Shown here piece after piece: positions 33,966-45,800 of a stretch of 64,000 bases of DNA (the first letter of the stretch is position 1; the number at the start of each line of letters is the position of its first letter). The translations under genes and the position numbers were made by a program. This DNA comes from Otis tarda (Eukaryota; Chordata; Aves; Otidiformes; Otididae): positions 21,886,501-21,950,500 of the forward strand of contig CM048553.1 of assembly GCA_026413225.1 (NCBI GenBank). Direction: 5' to 3'. The notes under the pieces were generated by a model, which worked only from the letters and a program-made list of their open reading frames with translations, had not been told where the DNA came from and did no database searches.

Positions 33966-36900
33966 TCCCTTGAAAATTGTATCTATGTTGATACATAGTG
34001 TGAGAACAGGCAGAAACTCTTTACCAAATTCACTTTGAATGACATTTTAATAATTTGAGCTATCAAACACCATATGAATAATTGAGAAAAATACACCCTA
34101 TAGATATTTTGAGTGAGTTATGATAAAATATTAAACTTCCAGAACTGAAATTATTATAAAAGCACACAAGAAGCAACGCAAAATAGTTAAAGGAAGAAGA
34201 TTCATAGAGCGTGCGTGTCTCTTGTGATTCTTTAGCTGAATGCAAATAGCTTTCATGCAGAAATTAAGGATTTCCTTCCTTTTTATCTTTTTTCTAGCTT
34301 CCTCATTTATTTAAAATCTCTTCCCTATTTTGTGTCACTATGATAAGTTTTTATATCTTTACATTTCACATCTTCAGTAAAGAATTAGAATGTACAAGTT
34401 TTTAGTGGCATAATCAATTCCCTTTCATTTTTAATCCAGCTAAGAATGAGCAGCTTCACTGTTATGTGCTCTGTTTGACAAATAATCAGTCAAGAAGCAA
34501 AATGGTCTCTTCTTTCCCAGACATTTGTTATCTTTGCAATGTGTGGAGCTCGCACATTTCTACTTTCCCATTTCCTGTTAAAAACTTGTTGTAAACAGAT
34601 TTAACTCGGAATAGATCCTAAATTTTGCTTGTTTTTAAATGAATCATTAAGAGTACACACCAGACTGTGCCTTTAACAGAAGCTTACTTTCAGGTAGCAG
34701 CTTAACAACCATCCCATGTGGTAGCTCTGAAATTAAAAGTACTATCGCCAGGAGGAAAGGCTGCCGTTCCCACTGCCCAGTAATAAAAAATTATTTTCTT
34801 GCAACATGGAGTGCAGGAGAACTCCTTGGGAGGATAGGAGATGTGTAATCAAGCCTCATTACTATTTCACCTGCTTCTTGACAGCTGATTCATCGCCCCC
34901 AACTCCCTGCACTGATCACAGGCATTGTACACTTAAAAGACCTTTTCTTTTCCTGTTTTTCTTCCTTCTCCCCCGCCATTGAGTAGACTCCAAGCTGGCC
35001 AGATCCAGCAGGTGGAATTATTGGCATCTTTTCTTCAAACTAAACACGTTCTAGGACACAAGAGGGTGGGGTTTTTTTCTTTAACATGTTGTTTAAAAAC
35101 AAATCTCTGCACTTTCCATTGTGTCTTTGCAGAGAAAGTGCTTGCCTGTAAGCTTTCTGTCAGTGGCTTCTTGAGTTGCAAAACAGCCCATACAGTTCCT
35201 CTGCAGCTCTCTAGGAGAAACCCCTTTCTTTCCATCACCCTGGAGGCTTCTCCACAGGTCTATTTTCTGTTCCTCTTAGGAAAACCCTGGTTTCCTTCCT
35301 ACCCTTTGCACTCTAGCATAATGCTCCAAAGCATCCCCCCTGCCTGTGCACAACTGCCACTCTCAAGGAAGAAACCATCTCTTCATCTTTCTAGACAGCT
35401 CTACTCTGTGCAAGACGTCAGGAGCCAGGGCAAGGCGGAGGGACAGCTCGCCTTCTTTCCCTGTTGTGGCCTTTCCCAAGAACACGGAGTGCCCAGCCAA
35501 ATCAGGAACAAACACAAATAGCTTGTACCCTCTGCCCTCCTCCCCGTCCACACACATGCCCCGTTCTCTGGTCTGAATGGTGCAGCTGGGATCCTGGGGC
35601 AACCGTTCCCTTCAGCTGGCTTCTTCTCTTGGCTCTCTCCTATGAAAAGCATGATCACTCCCCCATTGCTTCCCCATAACCAGAAGTCCTGGCCTTCCAC
35701 AGGAACCTTGAACCCCCTGCACTTCTCTCAGTAGTGTCTGCATTTCCCAGGCCTCTGCTTTGCCGAGCCATTTCTGACAGGCCCAGCCTTGCCTGGCTCT
35801 CCCAGGGATGGTCAGCACTTCTCATCCAGTTCAAACACCTTCATTACTACTTTGGCCTTTCCCTTCAATCTCCTTTTATTCAGACACCTCACACTCTTGG
35901 TGCTATTTTCTATTTTTGGATCATCCCTAGTCTATGTTTCTCACTGCACAAGCTCCTGTTCTTCCCATTACTGAATATTTCCTCCTGTTTCTGCAACCTC
36001 TGTCCCATCATTAGCCTCTTCTGGTGGACCACGGAACAACTGCAAATCCTACAGGTATATTCCTAACTATTGACGGTAAAGCAGAATTAACGTCAACTCA
36101 TTCTAAAAGTAGATGAGCTTAATTTCACCTAGCTGTCTAGATCAAGAGACTGGATAAAAAGGCAGTATAATGGTTGCACTGTGTGCATTCTCCTGAAATG
36201 AGAGCAAATATTTCCTTAGAGGAACCAGAACCACTAACTATATCCTTAAAATGCTTTAGATATCATTTTTTAACAGATATTGAATTAAAAGTTGTGCCCT
36301 GCAGAATGTCATAGAAGGGAGAAGGCTGGATAAGGACACTGCTGAGAAGAGACAAAATGAACCCTAACTGTTCCTGTGCCCGGATGCAGTGACATCAGGA
36401 CAACTTTATGCTTATGGAACAGTTCAAATCTTTCCTATTGACCCCGGAAAATCTGGCTCTTGCCCACTGGAATCTGGCCTGAAAGCATTAGTTAATTTCA
36501 CAACTATCTGTCTATTCTGTTTGTATTTATAGATCTTTCTTACATTTTGTTCCAAATTACTCTTCACTTCCTTTTTCAGTCTTCTAGTTTCAAAAGCATG
36601 AATGACAAAATTAAACACTTTCAGTTCATAAAATTCTTTTTAGATTCCTGCCTTGGCCAAGGAACTGTAGCTAATGTTTTCTTTTCTGTTCCAAGTTACT
36701 GATACTGACATTTGCAAATGGCTTCTCTGTAAACTGGTATTCTTTTGAAGGAGGAGGGTGTTCCTTTCTTCTTTGCACATCTGTCTGCCGTGGCTGTGTC
36801 ACTGTCCAACATTACAGAAAGTTACAATGGTGAATTCTCCCTCAGCTTTTCCTTCCCTAAAGGCAGTTACTATTTCTTACATTGCAATAAGTTCAAGTTG

Positions 36901-39204
36901 AGAATCAATTACTTTCTCAGACATGTTACATTTTCTATTTAGGGATATAATGTGGTGAAATAGTGAGAAAAGGCAGGACATTCTCCCTAAAATACCACCC
37001 TAATATAGAGAAAGGAAGGGCAAGCTACTGAGAAAGTAGGTCTCCATATCTTGGCTGCATGGAGAGACATTTTATAAATGTTATCATGTTGCGCCTAAGT
37101 CCAAATCCACTGTCTATGTGGAAACTGGATGAATTGACAAATTGTGGTCCCCCAAACTTCTCCTTTCTGCAACCTAATCCTGAAGTTGCCTAGGCTCAGT
37201 AAAAAGCTTGCTTTTGGCATTAAATTTCCTCTGTATCTGTACCTGAGTTTAAGCCCAAGCACCCTGATGTGGCAAATATGGGTACCGCAGCACCTATTTC
37301 ATCCATCCATATAAGTACTGTCTTTAAATTAGGTGCTTTTGTTATCTGTCTCATCTAAGGAGCATTCTTGGAGTAGGTCTATCAGCTAGGATTTGGTATG
37401 AAACACAGTGGCAGCCACAGCTTTCCTTTAGAAATCTAGCTACAGGAATCAAAAACCTGACAGGAAACAATACCTTTGAGAAGAAAAAGCATTATATATG
37501 CACAAACCAAGGTTTCCTATCAATTCTCTTTTCACTGATAGGGGATCAAGTTGAGGGGAAATGCAGATCATAACCAGTACTTCTTCGAAAAAACATTTTT
37601 TTCATTAAGCTGTTATGACTAAGAGAATCAAGCTGTTATAAAAAACAGCAGATAATTATACACCCAGCACATTCACTTCTTCATTTGCAGAGTTCACTCA
37701 CAGACAGTCACTCACGGGTATCTGACTGGAGCAATATTCGGGAACAAATCCCAATTGTATACAATCCTGGCACTCCAGGAGATTCTCAGGAGATGTCTGG
37801 AAAGTCCCTCAGAGGATGGTACTCTTTGTTGTCAGATAGCAGCCCACTGCTGCCTTGGGTGGCCCAAGTTAACAATCTTCTACTGATGCCTGAGTGCACG
37901 GGTAGCCTTGTACAGTCCCAGCAAACTCTTAGTTCGGTTCTCACAAATGCAACAGGATTACTAGTCTATAAAGCTTATAAAGCTTTCCTAGGAAACTTTC
38001 ACAAACTAACTTCTCATTAGACACCTTTCCTGTCTTTGGCTTATTGTTTTCTGGCAACCATTTCTCCCTCCAAACCTATAGATTGTGTAGAACCGATTCA
38101 GACGAACTCAGACAGAAGGGTCCTTTATGGCAAGTGTTAAAATGGTGGATTAATCTGTTTTATCTACTCAGTGTTGTTAGGATCTCACCTAAAATACCTT
38201 ATCCACTAGTGCATTGTACTGTCAAAAGGACCTGCATACATTGAGCAGGACCTAGCAGGGAACAGCAGAAAGGGTTAGAGATCTAGACGATATAGCCATT
38301 ATTCGTGTATAGAAATTTAAGGATCCTATCCCTCCTTCCTATTATTTCTACTTTTATGATAAATTGTTCTATTTAAGAAGACACACAAACTTCTACTTAG
38401 AACCAGCCTTTTAATACCCATTTAGTGAACTAAAGTAAAATAAAAATGTATTTACATGTATTTCATACACACGCAAAATATTTTAATTTAAACACAATTA
38501 AAATCAGTCAAAAGATTAAAATATCAAAAAATATCATATTAAATAAGGACTTTCTGTGGGCTAAGAGCTTTGAGTTATTTGATTGTTTACATTTGGCATA
38601 CAATACACTGGAAAAGTGAAAAAAAAAAAAAAAGCTGTATGTGAACCTACTGTATATTTTTATATTTTTAGGGTTTCTGAACCCAGAGAATATGCCAGTG
38701 GAGCAGTATGAGATGCATTCCTCAGTCATGATGGAAGTCTGCAATGACACTCAAAGGATTAAAACAGACTTTGACAGGGGACATTTGGTTGGAAATTAGA
38801 AGAGACTTTCTAATGGTAAGTTTCATTAGGACTTTTAAAAATGGCCCAGAAAAGCATGAAATCTGCACTGGTACTGGAGATTTCAAGAATAAATTTTATG
38901 GGGTTTTTTAAGGTATGAATTAAGCCTATCTATTCCCCTCTTTTGCAGAATCCTTTGAGATCCATATTCTATTATTTAAATGACAATTTTTTCTATTTAC
39001 AATACATTCAAACCTCTTATTATAGTTGATCTTTGCCTATATTACAATGCCTATATTACAGAATTATAGCAGAAGAAAAACAATTTACACTTTCCTTTCT
39101 ATCGGTCATATACAGAGGAGGAAAATGCATTAATTCAGATAGTAGGGGCAGCACAAAGGGTTTCTGTGGGTACCTCAGTAGCAAAAGGAAGATGTGGACC
39201 CACA
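33966..39204. other. Intergenic DNA downstream of gene B, no gene recognised
   Basis: The section 34980-35820 is GC-richer and pyrimidine-rich, with overlapping open frames on both strands (longest 180 codons at 34979-35521 on plus). No domain, signal peptide or splice pattern is convincing. The 3' UTR of gene B may extend into the right end of this block. Confidence 0.5.
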
Positions 39205-39313
39205 GCACCGGAGCAGGCTGCCTAGCTGAGGCAGGGAGCCGGTCCTGCTTCGAGCAGGGACCTGTACCAGGTGAGCTTGGAGGTCCAGTCCAACCTGTGC
39301 AGTTCTGCCAGCC
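39205..39313 (+). mobile_element. Old CR1 3'-end fragment near the gene B 3' end
   Basis: gagcaggctgcctagctgag, ggtcctgcttcgagcaggga, cctgtaccaggtgagcttgg and aggtccagtccaacctgtgc, then agttctg, follow the CR1 consensus order (ggttgcccag..gagcaggg..ggaccagatgatct..aggtcc.ttccaacc....attctg). Antisense to gene B and possibly within its 3' UTR. Confidence 0.65.
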
Positions 39314-39563
39314 TGGGGTGGCATTTCAGGATACCTACAGATCTGGATGTATTTTTTGGAGTATGCTAATGAGCTTATTCTCACAGTTGTCTGTGGTAAG
39401 CATGGTTCTTCTTGCGCCTAAAGGTGATGCTGGATCCATGCGGAGACTGGAACTGCCGGAGTGTTCACTGTAATTTCCACAGAAGAAAATAACTTTGCCT
39501 TAAGAATTCTTGTATTCCAGAACTTTAATTCTTTTCAAAATCAGACGAAGATTGCTCTGCTTA

Positions 39564-39808
39564 TTAAACTGCTGCCTGCTCATTTTCTTCAATATTGGTC
39601 ACAAGACAATTTGATTCATGAGTTTCAAGGTCAGCATCACCGTGGTATATGGCATTGCTAAAACTGGCTGTAACTGTTTGCCGATCATGCCTTTTTTTAT
39701 AGAAGAAATAGACTGTAAGGCCAGTTCCTGTTAGCAGCAGGAAGATCAGTATAACAACCATCCCACCTAAAGTATTTGCAGATGAAGCAGCAGCTTCATG
39801 TTTTGATG
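39564..39808 (-). CDS. MRC1L: Gene B exon 30: transmembrane helix, cytoplasmic tail and stop
   Basis: Terminal coding exon (245 nt to and including the TGA), acceptor TCTTTCGCAG. It encodes a short ectodomain stalk ([13 protein letters not shown]), a helix [20 protein letters not shown], the stop-transfer run FFYKKRHDR and a tail of about 45 residues. The tail has [11 protein letters not shown], which fits the aromatic FxNxxY-type internalisation signal of MRC1, and ends [11 protein letters not shown], close to the end of mammalian MRC1. No AATAAA was seen within 1 kb downstream; an ATTAAA at 39524-39529 is a possible but very close polyadenylation signal. Confidence 0.95.
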
Positions 39809-42800
39809 CTGCGAAAGACAAAACAAAACAAAACAATTACTACAAGTGGCCAGAGACTGCTATTGCATACAACAAACATCTCCCTAAGTAAACCAACTGG
39901 GTGAACTGTAGAAGTACTGAACAACTGTAACAGTAGTTAAAATTTATGCATGTCCTGGCTGGACAATGCAAAATTTGGCTCAATCTCTTCTATATTCCTT
40001 TCAAAAGGAGCATTATATTATACCACAGTATATGGCAAAAAAAATAATTATCAGTAAGACACACACTTTGAGAGACTAGCTCTCCTTTTAAACATATTTT
40101 TAAAAAAACAATCTGTGACCATTAAATGGATATTTAAATGACATTTTTCTGGAGGCAATTTTATTTGTAAATAATAAATGTCTATAAATTTATTGAAATT
40201 TCTGTTTAACATGCTTGTAAGAAATTAACCTACCTTTATTGACAGGTGAGTCATGGGTTGGCTCAACTTCAGGAACTATAAAATTTTTAAAAATATATAT
40301 ATTATACACAGTTTTCAAGCAAACATTCAAAGATTAAATAACTACTGCATACATAATTTTTACTTTGTGTTCCTATGAAATTTTAAATAATCATAGACTC
40401 ATAGAAAGGTTTGGGCTGGAAAGGACCCTAAAAATCATCTAGTTCCAAGACTCTGCCCTGAGCAGGGACACCTTCCACTAGACCAGATTGCTCAAAGCCT
40501 CATCCAGTCTGGCCCTGAGCACTTCCAGGGATGGGACATTCACAACTGCTCTGGGCAAACTGTTCCAGTGCCTCACCACCCTCCCAGTGAAGAATTTCTT
40601 CCTAATATCTAAACTAAATCTACCCTCTTTCAGTTTAAAATGAACCCCTCGTCCTATCACTACACTCTCTGGTAAAGAGTCCCTCTCCAGTTTTTTTTTT
40701 TTTTGTAGGCCTCTTTTAAGTACTGGAAGACTGCAATAAGGTCTCCCCAGAGCCTTCTCTTCTCTAGGCTGAGAAGACACAACTCTCAGCCTGTCCTCAC
40801 AGGGTAGATGCTCCGGCCCTCTGATCATCTTCATGGCCCTCTCCTGGACCCAATTGAGTAGGTCCATGTCTTTCTTACACTGGAGGCCCCAGAGCTGAAC
40901 ACAGTACTTGGACATGAAAAATGTATGAAAACATTTTCCCTGACAAGTCAGGCTGAATCCATCAATTATTCTTGTTAAAAAAAGTATTTGTTAAAAAAAA
41001 AAACAAAAACCAAAATCTAACTCTTGTCTCACTATTAATTGCTTTGAACACTCTTTTTGGTAGAGGAGACAGATGTTCAAAGTTTTTACACTTCCAGAGT
41101 GTAAGGCTTCACACTTCGTACTGAACAACTCAATTTTTTACACTTGAAAAAGTGAAAAGCACATTTGTACTTAACAGCATTTAAGTTGTATTTTTAGGCA
41201 ACTTCCTTTTCTTTCCTCCATTGCCTGGGGAATATGACTCAGTTAGTTGCTTTCAGGACTGGCTGACTGGGTCCTACAAAGCTCATGGAGGACTCCATTG
41301 CCAGCCCGCAAACATGTGGTGATCCACAAGCAGGAGACTCAATCGGTTCCACATTGCATCTGTTGTATTTGTGTAGTGGATCTCTTTGCCAATGGCAAAT
41401 GTGGCCTATTTGATACTGGTCCCAGTTGATGTGTGCAAACATAGCTGAGTTCGTGTGTATACAGTGATTCACGCTAGCTGCATGTGTGCAGATTTACATC
41501 TGCCACACTTTATGCAACACTGCTATGCATGCAAGAAGGACTCACCGCAACCACGTGACACATCCAGATGTCACGTGGGTTTTCATCCAAAAAAAACGAG
41601 ACGTATCTTGGTCTGTCTCCCTATGCTTGTGTCAGGAGAGAATTTAATTGGGTCCCACTGCCAACCCTCACTTGACGCTTTCTGTTTGGCCATCCAGCAG
41701 ATCCCAACACACTTGACTGGTACCAACCCCACCAGGAACACCTACCTTCCTTCTCAGTGACTTTGTACTGCTGTCCCTCAGCTTAGCTGTCAGGAGAGTG
41801 CCTGCCTTCCTTCTCAGCACTAGTTTAGTCATCTGTTCATCATCTACTGCCCCTTGCAGTCTAACCATAATGACTATGAATTTTCTCCACATTTTCACCA
41901 GGTGATATGGGTAGGTACAGCAAATGCCAAGAAATCCATGCTTTTAAATTGAGGGGAGGAAACAGTGACTCAGATTCTTCTCCAACATTATTTCTCACTG
42001 TCCTTAACGGATGTTACTCATGGCTTTAATGCAGATCCATATGCATCAGCATCAATGCATAAAGTGTGCTCAGCGCATAAGCAGTTTGGCTTGACGTATA
42101 TTAACCACTACTACTAAAATAACCCAGTGCACACAAATTCAGAACTTACTTTTTGGGATTTTGCAAATAAAATTCTGATCAACAGAGCAGTAGTAGTTCC
42201 TCCAGGTTCCACTTGAGACATCCATGTCAACACAGTGTTCATCAAATATTACCGTAGGCTCTCCTTTCTCCCAGTTGACAAAGTCAACTGCACTTCTGTC
42301 TGTCCATATCCATTCCCCTAAAATTAAAAGTATTAACCAGTGAGTGAATGAAGAGGGGAATAATTTCTAGTCTACGAGGCACAACAGCATCAGATATGGT
42401 ATTTATTAGTTCATTAAATTAGCATCACAGAGGGGTCGTTTCTCACTCTTTTAACAGCAGAGATATGCAGATGGGAGTGTACCAAATGTAAAGGTTCACG
42501 GACAAAGTTAACTCCATTAGCCCTGAAGGCCATGGCTGTCAGTGATGTAAGGAAGATGTGCCCAGGCTGCCCGAGGACTTTTAGCTGAAGCCTATACGCA
42601 GGACTCACCTGTGCCTGGGAGCCTTAAGAAAAGCAGAGCATCTCTGTGAGTCGGGCTCTGCAGTTCAAGGATCCAGATCGCTCAGGAGATTTTCTTTATG
42701 TGTGTATCCAACATCAGTGAATAGCTGCTTTATTAGAGCTGGATTCATCAATTATCTTTGCAGACTGAATCAATTACTTTTAATAATAACTCCCTGCTCA

Positions 42801-45800
42801 TCTACTGCTGAGGCCAATCAGGTAGGAATAATGGCCCTGTCTGCTCACTCAGGGTGTGGTTTCATGGCAGTGTATCCTGAAAGAACTCACAACTGCCTCA
42901 GTACCTCATCTGTGGCTGCACTTCCCTCTCACCTCTGCGTGTAGCAGAGGTGGCAGTCTAGTAGCAGTGTGGCAGTCTAGTGCGCCAGGTTAGGAGCAAA
43001 TCACTGCTTTGGTACTGCTTTCAACTAGAGCAGATGAACCTGGCCCACTGTGCAACAACGTGCCCGCCTTTGCTGGTGGTGAGAGACAGGGTCGTCAGCA
43101 GCCATGGCCAAGGCCTCTCACTGCAGCCCAGTCTAGACTCGCTCTGGAGCTGTACCTTCAAAGTCTACCACGAAAAATAGGCTTCAGAGTTATAACGGTA
43201 TAAAAAACAGGATCAAATTTGCAGGTTAAAAAAAAAAAAAAAAAAGGCAGATATATTTTTGGATTAAAATAAAAAGTTCCACCACAAAATTTGTTTTTAA
43301 AAACTGAAATTTAGATGAAAAAATATTGCTAAACAGCTGATATGAGCTGCTATCCCCTGTGCTGTTTAGAAATAAATGTCAGTTTAATGTTGCCTCAGCT
43401 TTTAATTACAAGACAATATTTTTCTTAAAATACTAACACTAGTTAAATGTCAAGCAATTTGAGTTAAAAAAGCAGCAGGAAACATTTTCATCAACTGCTG
43501 CAGTGCTAAGCTACAAAATTTTACAGACTGAAATGTAATCTAGTTACAGTAAAGATACAGAAAGTGTAGACCTCCTGGTGGTTTATATTTTAGGTATTTT
43601 AGCAGAAAAGCTATTAAACATTTAACAGTTAAATTATCTTTATTTATTTAATATTTAGTATATTAGTATTAGTATTTAGTATGTTAGCATTATTTAGTAT
43701 TCTCTGTTTATTTAGTATTTATTTTCATCTCAGTATGCATTGTGAAATAATTACCATCAATATTTTTGAACAATCCTATCCAAAACTTTCTGAAGTCGCT
43801 TGCAAGTGAAGACAAACAAAGTAAGAGAAAGTTCATTTCAGCCGAATCTTCTATGGAAACCAGAGAAGCACCTAAAAATGACAGTTAAATATTACATATA
43901 ATTTCAGCAAGATTTTCCACGACAAATTAATTATCTCAGTAAACAATCATGACATGTTTTGTGATCAGCTTTTTCATATAGTAGAAAAGTTTGATAATAA
44001 GTTTAAATTAACTGTAGCCTGTAATTGATATACATACACACACATCTATGTATTGTCTCTTGGTTCTGGATTAAAAAAAACAAACACACAAACAACCTGC
44101 AAAATATCCTAACAAAAAAAGGCACTTACCCATTTGAATGCACGTCATGGAAGCATCAGGCCAGCTTTCCTCAGAAGTCGTGTGGACATAGTAACAATGA
44201 CCACGGAAGGGAATCCAAGATCTACCACGCTTCGGTTCAGGACACTTTCCAGGAAGCTGTGGTGGTTCAGTAGGCACTAACTCTATTGAGGAGACACACA
44301 GGTTTCACTGGGGTCTTAAAAGCCAAAGGAAACATGTACTCCTGCACCATACATCAGCCCTACCAATTTGACAATGATTCCAGCAAAAAAGAATATCCCA
44401 TAGACTTAACTAATGATACAAGATTGAACTAATTACGGTAAACTAGTAATAAAATATACTGTTTGGAGCTGGTTCTCCAATCTGCTAAAGAAAGCTTACA
44501 CCAGTCTTACTGCAATTGCCTTCAGCAAGGTAATTTTTACCTAAAATGTGTGAAATAGAATGAGGAATGAGTCAGTACATATAAAGTATCTCAACACCAT
44601 CATCACAAGCCAGTGGCTTGTGTCCAGCCAGTTTGTAGCAAGGCCAGTCAGAGCAGCAGTCTGGACGTGCCCTTGTACATACATCCTGAACTATGTAAAA
44701 GTAGAATTAATAGCCTATTGCAGAGCTTGAAAGAATATAAAATTTGCTGTGAAGCATGGTGCAGAGATCCTAAGTTTTCATATATAATTTAAAATATGTT
44801 TGAAAATTAGGTGCAATATTTGAGCTCTAAAGTATCTCAGTAGCAGCTTCCCAGGATCTTATGCTTTTAACAAATATAAATTAATCTATTCAGCTGCTAC
44901 ACTGACAGAAGTTTCTTGTCTTCCAATATTACAAAAGATACTTTTCAATATATAAATATATCACTAATATATCTGTAGTTAGGCTAAAGTTGATCAATTC
45001 TGCAGTTCCTTACAAATAAGGATGCAGAAAAGATCTATTGCTTGTGGCATGAAATGTTGCATTTGTCTTTACAATGTGCGTGTGTTGAGCGGCCTGTGAA
45101 ATGAAATATCTGGAAATCACTCAAGTCAGACTGGATCTGGGTGTTCGTCCTTAACAAAAACAATAGTTTATCACAAGGCGTACACCATCTATCGCAATCT
45201 TTGCATATGTGGAAAAGCTAAATTCAAATAAAGCCATGAATTTAAATTCCAGCTTCCCTAATCTCATTTTTCCCATTCACAGCTTACCATCAGATTGTTT
45301 ACAGAGAGATAAAAATGTTTCATTGCAAGATGCTGTCTTCCAAAAACCATCCAAATCTAAATAGACACAGGCTTTGTTTTTATTTGGTTCTCCACTGGCC
45401 CAGTTATAATACCTGCTCCTCCTTCTGTCTGACCACATGTAACGGCCACGAGTCTAAAAGCAAATCACAATAAAGATTATGTCACATATAACAATTAAAA
45501 TGAAAGAACATTAAGATTGCACTTGCAGGTAAGTAAAATTAGGAAACACCAGAATCACAGTTTCTAGCACAAAATTAGTTCATCCTCTTTCATGAACACA
45601 TAACAATCTGCCTCAGTCTTCCACTCTCCATAGCAACAAGGCTGGTGGTCCTAAAGATGTTCATTTCGTACACAGCCTACGTTATTCATTTCACACCATC
45701 CATCTTGTGCAGTAGGTAGGTAGCCAAAGGGCCTTGCGTTAACAAATGTGAATATACAGTTGAAGATTGTTTTGAAGGAGTCCACACAGAAGCACAGATC

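Noticed and set aside
34979..35521. 180-codon plus-strand open frame in the intergenic spacer
   Set aside because: No recognisable domain or signal, overlapping frames of similar length on both strands in the same GC-richer patch, and no splice or CpG-type context. Most likely chance.
39033..39473. 146-codon plus-strand open frame just beyond the gene B stop
   Set aside because: Its middle part is an old CR1 tail read in translation; the remainder has no family character.
41239..41900. GC-richer open frames in gene B intron 28, considered as an unannotated exon or SINE
   Set aside because: Exons 28 and 29 join in phase without it, and no repeat-family signature such as RNA polymerase III boxes or a tail was convincing.
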